A DNA stretch of 64,000 nucleotides from assembly GCA_003222395.1 (NCBI GenBank), contig QHWB01000042.1, positions 62,001 through 126,000 of the forward strand, read 5' to 3'. The DNA is from Acidobacteriota bacterium. GTDB taxonomy: Bacteria > Acidobacteriota > Vicinamibacteria > Vicinamibacterales > CAVVIG01. Positions 54,201 to 60,858 of this stretch are shown here, in pieces. Positions within the stretch are counted from its first letter, which is position 1, and every line of letters begins with the position of its first letter. A program made the translations under genes and the position numbers. A model generated the notes under the pieces. The model did not search any database. It was not told the origin of the DNA and worked only from the letters and a program-made list of their open reading frames with translations.

Positions 54201-54519
54201 AACCGAAGACGCGGTGACGGTGTCGCGTCAGCTGGTCGACAGTCAGCCGGCCCACGCCCGCGCACAAAACCTGCTCGGCGCCGCATGCGCGACGCTCGGC
54301 CGAACCGACTGCGCCCGGGCGGCGTTCGAGGCGTCGATCCGCGCGAACCCGCGCGAAGCATCGACGTACACGAATCTCGGCGCTCTGCTGCTCCAAACTG
54401 GCGATGCGCGATCGGCGGCGGAATCGTTCGCCGAAGCGCTCACAATTGATCCGCAGTCCGCATCGGCGCACAACGGGCTTGCGCGAGCGCGCGCGGCGCT
54501 CGGATCAAATCCACGATAG
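51259..54519 (+). CDS. Fused MFS-like membrane / spermidine-synthase-like / TPR protein
   Basis: A 1086-residue fusion. Residues ~1-200 and ~250-470 hold two blocks of hydrophobic helices in MFS-like arrangement, each opening with an ALVYEVVWTRLL / ALVYEVAWTRLL motif. They are split by a hydrophilic loop encoded by iterated DNA words. Residues ~560-740 form a Rossmann domain of the spermidine synthase type (VCVIGLGSGVTSASAL, EISPEVVEAS, SEPSNPWMAG). The C-terminal ~300 residues are TPRs. The polyamine activity is unproven, since the glycine-rich loop is only partly like SpeE. It starts 28 bp after a receptor gene and may be co-transcribed with it. Confidence 0.82.
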   Translation: MTSARRIFILLYTASGAAALVYEVVWTRLLTLQLGHTVAAASTVLAAFMGGLALGAWIAGSFDSPVDSRARAAAPLRAYATLEIVIAGSALLLPLVLRASVPALAWAYADGTAPARFGLVRVAISVVVLGVPAAAMGATFPIAAEWLTEAARLYAANTAGAAIGAVAAGFWLIPAIGLRATTWVGVALNGVAASGAFWLATRTPANTETAKTAEKFSVEDRTKNSLRSQRSRRSTRAAKSSGQSALEVKASPTIAWIAVAVSGFAALVYEVAWTRLLALVIGPTTYAFATMAAAFISGLAIGSAAATRIARRTSRPATWLAAMLLVSAVSAVAAAWFAATRMPLVIAQQVADPSVVFSRLVVSQAASVALLLLPMTVALGATFPFALAAASGPVSAEASVARMTSRVYAANTVGAITGALAAGFLLIPRIGLRATFEAAALAAAITGGVCLIVTIRSRETFRSRSGGARPAAASIAAIAVIVAMPGWDRELLSSGAYKYAPYLGAGDLDTVLRAGELEYYKEGAAGTVSVRRLTGTRSMAIDGKIDASDAGDMLTQRLLGLLPVLIHGRAQEVCVIGLGSGVTSASALATGTVQHEDVIEISPEVVEASKLFDRENGGVLRRPDVRLIVGDGRSHLLLTPRRYDVIVSEPSNPWMAGVATLFTREFFEAARARLKPDGLLCQWAHTYDISPADLQSIVRTFASVFPQGTMWLIGEGDLLLVGARDGEIAPRLAAVEHGCRKGGASSLMATLGAADGTAAFTILSLYAGGPRELARYADDALIQTDDRTALEYSAPAAIYGPSVAENAVAIRALRPELPPPIRDVTAPASDASWTSLGAVQLKAEAYSFAYDAFQQALSLNSRNAAALAGLSDAAAGSRRPQKAREWLEALAAREPDNVAVRLELSRVMAAAGDFQGAIEESSAALRLAPQDPRVAEQAAAVLADAGDGDRLAPLADELAARFPDRPDARYYRATALFLRGRTEDAVTVSRQLVDSQPAHARAQNLLGAACATLGRTDCARAAFEASIRANPREASTYTNLGALLLQTGDARSAAESFAEALTIDPQSASAHNGLARARAALGSNPR
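51880..51990. repeat. Word-type micro-repeat inside the fused MFS gene
   Basis: AACACGGAGACCGCAAAGAC, GAGAAGTTCTCTG, GAAGAATTCTCTGCGATCTC and CAGCGATCCCGGCGTTC form a partly self-complementary patch. It encodes the charged loop between the two membrane halves (THTAKTAEKF-like, then RSQRSRRSTRAAK). The composition is unlike the surrounding helices. Confidence 0.6.
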
Positions 54520-54654
54520 CGTTTTCACCTCCAAAGTTCCGTACAACTGCTCGGCGCCGCTTCAGCGTTTCACCCAAACTCGCGCCATCGAACTCTCGTT
54601 ACCGTCGGGCACACATATTGCTGTCGTATTTAGGGCTTCCAGCGGGAGGACGTC
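54520..54654. other. Intergenic stretch without recognised gene
   Basis: AT content is higher here than in the flanking genes. No terminator is evident after the MFS fusion. The stretch ends in GGGAGGA, a good ribosome-binding site for the small frame at 54655. The following 122 bp (54865-54986), before the methyltransferase gene, also show nothing recognisable. Confidence 0.5.
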
Positions 54655-54864
54655 ATGAGTCTCGTTCGGCTTCTCGGCTTCACTACTCTCGCCTGTGGCT
54701 GCGTGGTTGGCCGTTACCGCGAAGTGGCTACCAGCCGTGAAGTCTCGTACGTAGAGGAAAAGGGCAAATCCTGTGGAAGCCACGGGCATCGGCGAAACCA
54801 CACCATCGCGGCCGAACGTCTGGCGACGGTAAGTCCTATCGCGTTGGCGACGAAGGCGTCCTGA
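54655..54864 (+). CDS. Possible small exported protein
   Basis: A 69-residue frame with a strong ribosome-binding site (GGGAGG 5 nt before ATG). The N-terminus is short and hydrophobic and contains two Cys (MSLVRLLGFTTLACGCVVG), which suggests a lipoprotein-like or membrane-bound small protein. It is followed by YREVATSREVSYVEEKGKSC, a plausible ordered segment. The last ~20 residues look non-coding. No family recognised. A longer minus-strand frame overlaps it but lacks a ribosome-binding site. Confidence 0.4.
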   Translation: MSLVRLLGFTTLACGCVVGRYREVATSREVSYVEEKGKSCGSHGHRRNHTIAAERLATVSPIALATKAS

Positions 54865-54986
54865 TTCGCGTGATGTGACCGTCCGGCCACACCGCCTGTG
54901 CTGTTTCGGTCCATAGCCGGTGGCGCCGTCGACTGGCGCAGCGTCATCCAACTACAGCCCGCGAGCTTCCGTACCGAAAACAAGAC

Positions 54987-55889
54987 GTGGCAATTTTGTT
55001 GAAGCCGTTCGACATTGTTCGGTCGGGCGTCGTCGACGCGCAGTTCTTTCACGCCGACTGCCTCGACGTCTTCCGCCAGCAGCCGGCCCGCAGCGTCGAT
55101 GTTATCGTCACGTCGCCGCCTTACAACCTCGGCGTCCGCTATAACCAGTACGACGACTCGCTCTCGCCGGCGGACTACCTCGAGTGGACGAGCACGTGGA
55201 TCGCGGCGGCGGCGCGCGTCCTCCGGCCCGACGGCTCGCTGTTCCTGAACGTTGGCGCGAAACCGACCGATCCATGGACCGCGCTCGACGTAGCTCAGGC
55301 GGCGCGGCCGCACCTTCAGCTCCAGAACATCATTCATTGGGTGAAGTCGATCTTCATTGACAAGGCGTCGCTCGCGGTCGGCCACTACAAGCCGATCAAC
55401 AGCGATCGATTCCTGAACGACTGCCACGAATTCGTGTTCCACTTCTCGCCACAGGGAACGACCGGGCTCGATCGCCTGGCGCTTGGCGTGCCCTACCAGG
55501 ATCAATCGAACGTTACGAGGTGGCGCGCGGCGGCCGACGGCCTCCGCTGTCGCGGCAACACCTGGTTCATTCCGTACGAGACGATTCAGCGGCGTGATCG
55601 CGATCGACCGCACCCCGCGACATTTCCTTCTCAACTGCCTGAGCAGTGCCTGCGCCTTCACGGACTGAAACAAATCGAGACCGCGATGGACCCGTTCACC
55701 GGTCTTGGCAGCACCGCGGTGGCATGCCTGCGGCTCGGCGTGAATTTCGTCGGCGCCGAAATCGATGAGACTTATCTGAAGGAAGCTGTCGCGCGAGCGA
55801 AGAATGCCGTTGCGACGAAGGCGGTGAAAGCGAACCTCAGGGCAGGACGGGCGGGACAGGCAGGACGGCCCGCCCTTCCTGCGCTCTAG
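54987..55889 (+). CDS. Site-specific DNA methyltransferase (amino-methyltransferase, beta-type motif order)
   Basis: A 300-residue DNA methyltransferase that uses SAM to methylate an exocyclic amino group. Catalytic motif IV is VTSPPYNLGV near residue 42. The SAM-binding motif I (DPFTGLGSTAVA) is near the C-terminus, with VGAEIDETYL after it, so the motif order is IV then I (beta class). SPPY is commonest in N4-cytosine enzymes, though some N6-adenine enzymes share it. No restriction endonuclease or specificity subunit adjoins. The last ~16 residues (RAGRAGQAGRPALPAL) are encoded by a palindromic repeat. Confidence 0.88.
   Translation: MAILLKPFDIVRSGVVDAQFFHADCLDVFRQQPARSVDVIVTSPPYNLGVRYNQYDDSLSPADYLEWTSTWIAAAARVLRPDGSLFLNVGAKPTDPWTALDVAQAARPHLQLQNIIHWVKSIFIDKASLAVGHYKPINSDRFLNDCHEFVFHFSPQGTTGLDRLALGVPYQDQSNVTRWRAAADGLRCRGNTWFIPYETIQRRDRDRPHPATFPSQLPEQCLRLHGLKQIETAMDPFTGLGSTAVACLRLGVNFVGAEIDETYLKEAVARAKNAVATKAVKANLRAGRAGQAGRPALPAL
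55842..55882. repeat. Palindrome forming the methyltransferase 3' end
   Basis: GCAGGACGGGCGGG pairs with CCCGCCCTTCCTGC with one mismatch. It encodes the last residues of the methyltransferase and lies at a convergent junction with zero spacing (stops at 55889 and 55890). It could serve as a bidirectional transcription stop. Confidence 0.75.
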
Positions 55890-57251
55890 CTACTGCTTCT
55901 TCGAAGACACCGGCGCCGGCGGCGGCTTCAGCACGTACTCCTTACGCGACCACACCGACGCGCTCGGACGGTTCACCTTGACGGTGATCTGACGGCGCCG
56001 CTTGGTCGGATCCGGATTCTTCGAGTAGTACCCCAGCACGTAATAGTCGCTCGTCTCCGCATCGATTCGCTTCAACGCGCGGCTGAAGTCGTTCTGGTTG
56101 ACGACCGCGATGCCGCCCGTTTCCTCGGCGATGACGCGCAGGCTGTCCTGCGACTTCCGGACGAACTCGTTCCACTGCTGCGGGTCGACCTGGTCGTCGA
56201 TATCGCCCATGCCGACGAGGCCTCGCGGGTCGATCGTGTACATCGTGACGTTGGCGCGGTTGGCGGTCCGCGTGAGCTCGCCGAGCTCGCGCGCGAGATC
56301 CGCGTCGGCGAACTCTTCGTTCTGCTTCTGCTGCGACGAGAACGGATCGGGCGTGCTGGCCGAGCCGTCCGAATTCTGCGCGTTGATTTGGTTCTGCGAG
56401 CGCGCGAACTCGTTCTGCGCGAACGGCGAGTTCGGATCCATCAGGCCGAGACGCGCGTCCTGGAACGGATTGAAATCGTACCCGTCGCTCACGTAAACGA
56501 GCGCCTTGCGGCGGTTGTGCACCTTCTCGAGCTCGTTCAACACGTCGTTGACCGTCGAGAACGCGACGTGCGCCCGATAGCGTACTTCGCTCGGGCCCTC
56601 GGCGCCGGACGGCCCCTGAATGATGTCGCTCGGCTTCAGCTCGTTGCCGGTCATCTTCTTGATCGCTTCGTCGAGGCGGTTGCGGTCGTACGTCATGTCG
56701 ATCGCGATCGACGAAGGGCCGCTCGAGACGATGCCGAACATGTCGCCGTCGTGGACGAGCTCTTTCGAGATTCTCTTGAACAGATCGCGGACACGTCCCG
56801 TGTTGTGGAACTGCAGATGAAGATCGTCGACGAAGAACAGGAAGATGCGCCCCGACACATCGTTCTTCGGCCGCGTCAGCGGCAGGATGATGCCCTCGGG
56901 CGGCGGCGGCGGCGGCGGCGCCAGCACGTTCGTCACGCGCCCGCCGGTCACGACCGTCATCGACGCGATGTCCTGCTTCACCCCGTCTTCGAAAACTTCG
57001 AAGTCTTCCTTCTTCAGGTCCGGGATGAAATTTCCTTTTTCGTCGCGAACGATCACGTCGTTCGTGACGAGGTCGACCTGGACCTTGAAGGTCGGTTTCT
57101 CCTGGACCGCGCCGTCGGGACGCGCCGGGGCGGGCTGCTGCGCAGCCAGGCTCGCCCCCAGGATCAGGCACCCCACTGCGCACAAACCGCGCAGTGGAGA
57201 GCCCGCGGCGATGAGTGCAATGGACCGGAAACCGTTCGTTTTCAACCTCAT
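55890..57251 (-). CDS. VWFA-related domain protein (Acidobacterial type), exported
   Basis: A 453-residue protein. The signal peptide (ending ASLAAQ) is followed by a short beta domain (FKVQVDLVTNDVIVRDEKG) and then a VWA-like alpha/beta domain at about residues 145-420. FLFFVDDLHLQ stands at the MIDAS-like strand, with VYVSDGYDF and TMYTIDPRG later. The pattern is that of the 'VWFA-related Acidobacterial domain' family. ATG 57251 is chosen; the frame upstream overlaps the TVP38 gene. The classical DxSxS MIDAS is replaced by DDLHLQ. It is the last gene of a four-gene minus-strand run; TATAAT at 57266-57261 may give it its own promoter. Confidence 0.85.
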   Translation of the reverse strand: MRLKTNGFRSIALIAAGSPLRGLCAVGCLILGASLAAQQPAPARPDGAVQEKPTFKVQVDLVTNDVIVRDEKGNFIPDLKKEDFEVFEDGVKQDIASMTVVTGGRVTNVLAPPPPPPPEGIILPLTRPKNDVSGRIFLFFVDDLHLQFHNTGRVRDLFKRISKELVHDGDMFGIVSSGPSSIAIDMTYDRNRLDEAIKKMTGNELKPSDIIQGPSGAEGPSEVRYRAHVAFSTVNDVLNELEKVHNRRKALVYVSDGYDFNPFQDARLGLMDPNSPFAQNEFARSQNQINAQNSDGSASTPDPFSSQQKQNEEFADADLARELGELTRTANRANVTMYTIDPRGLVGMGDIDDQVDPQQWNEFVRKSQDSLRVIAEETGGIAVVNQNDFSRALKRIDAETSDYYVLGYYSKNPDPTKRRRQITVKVNRPSASVWSRKEYVLKPPPAPVSSKKQ

Positions 57252-57261
57252 ATCGCGAGGA

Positions 57262-57825
57262 TTATACATCGCGCAGCGCCCGCCGGGCCGCTCGCGCAAC
57301 AAGAATGACAGCGGCCATCGTCGCGGCCAGGCCTCCAATGAGCAGCGCATAGTAAGACGTTTCGCGCGGCACCTGGGCCTGGCCCGCCACCGCCAGAGCA
57401 ACGCCCGCCACTTTTCCGGCGTAGGCATACATGATCGCGCCGGGAATCATCCCGGCTGACGCCACGAGGAAATCGCGCAGCTTGATCGTGGTCAGTCCCA
57501 GCGCGTAATTCAGGAAATTGAACGGCACGATCGGCGACAGACGCAACAAGAAGACGATCGGCAGGCCGCGCGCGGTCACGGCGCGCTCGACGGCGCCGAG
57601 TCGGCCACCGATCGACAGCGCAGCGAGACGCCGCGCAACGAAATCGCGCGCACCGTAGCGCGCGACGAGGAATGCACCGGTCGATCCGATCAGCGCGCCG
57701 ATCAGCGCGTAGGCCGTGCCTCGCGCGACGCCGTACCACGCTCCAGCGACAATCGTCATCGCCGACGCGGGGATCAGAACGAGCACCGCGATGGCGTAGG
57801 AAACCACGAACGCGAACGGGTTCAC
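57262..57825 (-). CDS. TVP38/TMEM64 (DedA-related, VTT domain) membrane protein
   Basis: A 187-residue integral membrane protein. The VTT-domain motifs are present: GAWYGVARGTAYALIGALIGST and LRLSPIVPFNFLNYALG, with the F/YxxxR-type reentrant region. Family members act as lipid scramblases or flippases. GTG 57825 overlaps the stop of the upstream Arg-rich gene by 4 nt (GTGA). It is 10 bp ahead of the VWFA protein gene. Confidence 0.88.
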   Translation of the reverse strand: MNPFAFVVSYAIAVLVLIPASAMTIVAGAWYGVARGTAYALIGALIGSTGAFLVARYGARDFVARRLAALSIGGRLGAVERAVTARGLPIVFLLRLSPIVPFNFLNYALGLTTIKLRDFLVASAGMIPGAIMYAYAGKVAGVALAVAGQAQVPRETSYYALLIGGLAATMAAVILVARAARRALRDV

Positions 57826-58436
57826 TGATCTGATTCGGGGTCGGACGGTTCGACGCGTTCGTCGCGCTCGCGACGTTCGCCTGCGTTGTCGCCCTCGATC
57901 GAACCGGGGCGATCGCTGAGATCGTGAGGTTCGCTTCGTTCGCCGGACGGCGCGACTGGGACAGCGCCTTGCACATCGCGCGACCGCCCGCGACGCCCGC
58001 GGCGGCGGCGCCTGCGTGCCTGTTCGTTCTGACCGTCGGCCACAGCCGGTGCAGCGCTCGTCGCGTTTTCCGGCGCTGCGTCGCTCGCCGCGATGGTGTC
58101 GTCGGGCGCGTCGGGGGCATCGCGATTTGCTTCGCGCTCGACGGCCGAATGCCGGGCCGCCTTCTCCGCACGCCGCCGTTCGCGCCACATCTCGACGTCG
58201 GGCGAGGGAACGGGTGTATCGAGAATTCTGCGCCAGTCGAACGTGACGCCCGGATTCTGCGCTTGCAGGCTGCGTCGCGCATCGTCGTCGAACGGCTCGC
58301 GCCCTACTCTGATGTTCGGGGGCGTGCGGAACCAGTAGAGCACGCGCGGGCGAGTCTTACCGCGGCGCGTTGTTGGTTCGACGAGGTAGAAATGTTCGTA
58401 GCCGCGTTTGTCGCGAGAGAATTTCAGAAAAGCCAC
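57822..58436 (-). CDS. Hypothetical protein with ordered N-domain and Arg-rich disordered tail
   Basis: A 204-residue protein. Residues 1-75 look ordered and conserved in style (MAFLKFSRDKRGYEHFYLVE, RVLYWFRTPP, VGREPFDD). The rest is acidic/Ala-rich with a block of Arg (RRRRRRGRRGRSR) near residue 145, like RNA-binding tails. No signal peptide. Function unknown; nucleic-acid binding is an inference from composition. It follows the PD...ExE-like gene by 9 bp and overlaps the TVP38 gene. Confidence 0.7.
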   Translation of the reverse strand: MAFLKFSRDKRGYEHFYLVEPTTRRGKTRPRVLYWFRTPPNIRVGREPFDDDARRSLQAQNPGVTFDWRRILDTPVPSPDVEMWRERRRAEKAARHSAVEREANRDAPDAPDDTIAASDAAPENATSAAPAVADGQNEQARRRRRRGRRGRSRDVQGAVPVAPSGERSEPHDLSDRPGSIEGDNAGERRERDERVEPSDPESDQ

Positions 58437-58445
58437 AAAACCAGC

Positions 58446-59075
58446 TCATTTGGATTTCCGTTTGACGGTCGGCTTGCCTTGCTTCGCCTTGGCGGCGCGC
58501 GGAACCGACTTGCGCTTCGGCGGCGCGGAGGCGCGAGAGGCCGCGGCGCGCGAACCGGACCGAGCTGTCGCCGTCCTCGGCTCTGCAACGTGCGGCGTCA
58601 CAGGATGCGGCGCGGCTTTTACCCGCACCGGCGCCGGGGGCGCCTCCTTGTTGCGGAACACCATCGTGAAGCGCACCTGGTCGCCCACTGCGTGGTAGCT
58701 CCAGATTTCGGATACATAGATGTGGTTATCCTCGCAAAGGCGCCGGGCGACGTCGACCATGCCGGCCGGGACGTACAAGTGAAACGGCGCACGCGCTTTG
58801 GAGAAATGGGCCCATTCGGCAAGCGCTTCGAGATGATTCACCGATTCGCCGGTCTCGACCTCGATGACGCCCTGGAGCCTGTGCCCCCGATCCGGCGACA
58901 ACAGCACGACATCTGGAAACATCGGGGCCGGGCCGGCGCCGCTGACGGGCGAGTTCTGTTCGGCCCCGGGATTGATGCCAGCTTCGTACTTTCGGCGAAA
59001 CTTGGCCTGTAACTGGCGAATTATGCGGTCATGCTCCAGCTGTTCGCGAACAGGCCGGACCAGAATCGGGCTCAC
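58446..59075 (-). CDS. Hypothetical protein, possible PD-(D/E)xK-like fold with Lys/Arg-rich tail
   Basis: A 209-residue protein from GTG 59075. About residues 50-80 read MFPDVVLLSPD, then GVIEVETGES, which resembles the PD...ExK core of restriction-like nucleases, but the Lys is Thr. HFSKARAPFHLYVPAG and NHIYVSEIWSY add alternating strand/helix character. The last ~60 residues are Ala/Lys/Arg-rich and probably disordered. No family recognised. It is first in a minus-strand run with the Arg-rich protein. Confidence 0.65.
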   Translation of the reverse strand: MSPILVRPVREQLEHDRIIRQLQAKFRRKYEAGINPGAEQNSPVSGAGPAPMFPDVVLLSPDRGHRLQGVIEVETGESVNHLEALAEWAHFSKARAPFHLYVPAGMVDVARRLCEDNHIYVSEIWSYHAVGDQVRFTMVFRNKEAPPAPVRVKAAPHPVTPHVAEPRTATARSGSRAAASRASAPPKRKSVPRAAKAKQGKPTVKRKSK

Positions 59076-59188
59076 CGAGCGCCTCCAAGCGATTGGATAA
59101 GCACGAGAATGTAAACCCCAAAGTTTAGCATGAATTTGTCAAGCTCAGGAGTTACAACTGGGGCGGATTCCGTTGAGCCACGGTCGGT

Positions 59189-59194
59189 TACAAT
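59189..59194 (+). promoter_or_regulatory. Putative -10 element for leaderless transcription of the receiver gene
   Basis: TACAAT stands exactly 6 nt before the GTG at 59201, so transcription would start at or next to the start codon. No ribosome-binding site is present. The same TAxxxT-N6-start layout is seen at 41017 (fdhE) and, on the minus strand, before the SAM hydrolase at 20798. Confidence 0.5.
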
Positions 59195-59200
59195 ACTTCG

Positions 59201-59608
59201 GTGCCTGGGCTTATTGCCAACCCGACGACGTCGAAGATCCTGATTGTCGATGACGATGAGGGCGTGACGCAGACGTTTGCGCGCATGTTGCGACTCGAAG
59301 GCTATCAGGTTCGCACGGCCATCAACGCTGAGCACGGTCTGCAGGAGGCCGAACAGTGCCATCCTGACGCCATCATCCTCGATCTACGGATGCCGCTCGT
59401 AGATGGTCTTGGATTCCTGAGGCGGTTGCGCGCTCAAGACGATCAACGATCGACGCCAGTCGCAATCGTGACCGGCGATTATTTTCTCGATGACGCGGTG
59501 TCGAGCGAGCTGCGCGAGCTCGGCGCCGAGCTTCGCTTCAAGCCGCTGTGGCTCGAGGATCTCGTCGGCCTCGCCCGCAACCTGCTGAAGTCGAAGGTGA
59601 TTCACTGA
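59201..59608 (+). CDS. Single-domain response regulator (receiver only)
   Basis: A 135-residue CheY-like receiver. The acidic pair is in ILIVDDDEG, the phospho-acceptor Asp in AIILDLRMP, the switch Thr in AIVTGDY and the conserved Lys in LRFKPLW. There is no output domain, so it acts through a partner. No histidine kinase is nearby. The start is GTG without a ribosome-binding site, probably leaderless. Its stop overlaps the start region of hemE, so it heads the haem operon. Confidence 0.9.
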   Translation: MPGLIANPTTSKILIVDDDEGVTQTFARMLRLEGYQVRTAINAEHGLQEAEQCHPDAIILDLRMPLVDGLGFLRRLRAQDDQRSTPVAIVTGDYFLDDAVSSELRELGAELRFKPLWLEDLVGLARNLLKSKVIH

Positions 59609-60663
59609 TCGATTCGGGCAGTCGATTCCTCAAAGCCTGTCGCCGCCAACCGGTCGACGCCACGCCTGTCTGGTTCATGCGTCAGGCAGGCCGCTACATG
59701 AGCGAGTATCGCGCGCTGCGCGAGCGCTATTCGCTGCTCGATCTGTGCAGAACTCCCGATCTCGCGACTGAAGTCACGCTCCAACCCATTCGCCGCATCG
59801 AGGTGGACGCAGCCATCCTCTTTTCGGATCTTCTGCTGCCGCTCGAGCCGATGGGCATTCGGTTCGACTTCATTCGCGGCGAGGGTCCGGCAATCGAGGA
59901 TCCGCTGCGAACCGAAGCCGACCTGGAGCGCGTTCGGCGCTTCGAGCCGCGTGAACATCTGAGGTACGTGCTCGACGCGATCCGGCAGATCAAGCGCGAG
60001 CTCGGTGGCCGCGTTCCGCTGATCGGATTTGCCGGCGCGCCGTTCACGCTCGCGTCATACGCGATCGAAGGCGGGCATTCGAACGCGTTCGCGTACACCA
60101 AAGCACTGATGTACGGCTGGCCATCCGCGTGGCATCGCTTCTGCGACACGATCGCCGATGTGATCAGCGAGTACCTCGTTGCGCAGATCGAAGCCGGCGT
60201 CGACGCCGTACAAGTGTTCGACTCGTGGGTCGGCGCCCTGAACGCGGCCGACTATCGCGAGTTCATCCTGCCGCACACGAAGAAGATCTTCGATCGCGTC
60301 CACGCGCACGCTGCGAACGCCGGGGGCGACGGCGTGCCGACGATTCATTTCGGCGTCGGTACCGGCAGCATCCTCGGCGATCTGCGCGACGCCGGCGGCG
60401 ACGTCATCGGCGCCGACTGGCGGACACCGCTCGACGAAGCGTGGCAACGCATCGGCGCCGAGCGCGCGGTTCAGGGAAATCTCGATCCGACGCTGCTGCT
60501 CGGTCCGCTCGACCGCGTGTTCGCCGCCACCGACGACGTGCTTGCGCGTGCGGGCGGCCGGCCGGGACACGTCTTCAACCTCGGTCATGGCATCCTGCCG
60601 ACGACTCCGGTTGAACATGTGCAAGCGCTGGCGCGCTATGTTCACCAGAAGACCAGAAGTTGA
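59605..60663 (+). CDS. hemE: Uroporphyrinogen decarboxylase
   Basis: About 352 residues. It decarboxylates uroporphyrinogen III to coproporphyrinogen III. Motifs: WFMRQAGRYM (substrate-binding Arg), LFSDLLLPL (catalytic Asp), QVFDSWVGAL and FNLGHGI (His). The family's N-terminus (SRFLKACRRQPVD) has no ATG, GTG or TTG just before it. CTG 59605 with AAGGTG 5 nt upstream is the likely start; GTG 59548 would add 19 atypical residues inside the receiver gene. Either way it overlaps and is probably coupled to that gene. hemH and hemY follow. Confidence 0.93.
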   Translation: MIDSGSRFLKACRRQPVDATPVWFMRQAGRYMSEYRALRERYSLLDLCRTPDLATEVTLQPIRRIEVDAAILFSDLLLPLEPMGIRFDFIRGEGPAIEDPLRTEADLERVRRFEPREHLRYVLDAIRQIKRELGGRVPLIGFAGAPFTLASYAIEGGHSNAFAYTKALMYGWPSAWHRFCDTIADVISEYLVAQIEAGVDAVQVFDSWVGALNAADYREFILPHTKKIFDRVHAHAANAGGDGVPTIHFGVGTGSILGDLRDAGGDVIGADWRTPLDEAWQRIGAERAVQGNLDPTLLLGPLDRVFAATDDVLARAGGRPGHVFNLGHGILPTTPVEHVQALARYVHQKTRS

Positions 60664-60698
60664 TTCAGCGGAGAGTCGCCACTAACCAAGGGACGAGC

Positions 60699-60848
60699 GA
60701 ATCATCGCGGCGAGCGCATGAGCGAGCCGCGACAAATGCGTGGCGCCCACTGGACATGCTCCTGCCCTAAGCAGGCAGGCGCCGCGAATCACCGCGGCGA
60801 GCGAATGAGCGAGCCGCGACAGGTGCGCGGGGGTGGGGCCCCGCGCAC
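60699..60848. repeat. Duplicated REP-like palindromes between hemE and hemH
   Basis: Two copies (60699-60740 and 60784-60826) of GCGAATCACCGCGGCGAGCG followed by AATGAGCGAGCCGCGAC, each with CGCGGC...GCCGCG arms. A perfect GTGCGCGGGG / CCCCGCGCAC hairpin (60823-60832, 60839-60848) follows, ending 10 nt before hemH. No U-tract. They may set RNA stability between the two genes. Confidence 0.8.
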
Positions 60849-60858
60849 AGAGTAATAA

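Noticed and set aside
54562-54951. Minus-strand frame of 129 codons in the gap before the DNA methyltransferase
   Set aside because: No ribosome-binding site, no recognisable motif, and it crosses a better-supported small plus-strand frame.
60823-60848. GTGCGCGGGG hairpin as a rho-independent terminator of hemE
   Set aside because: The stem is perfect but no U-tract follows, and hemH begins 10 nt later in what looks like one operon.
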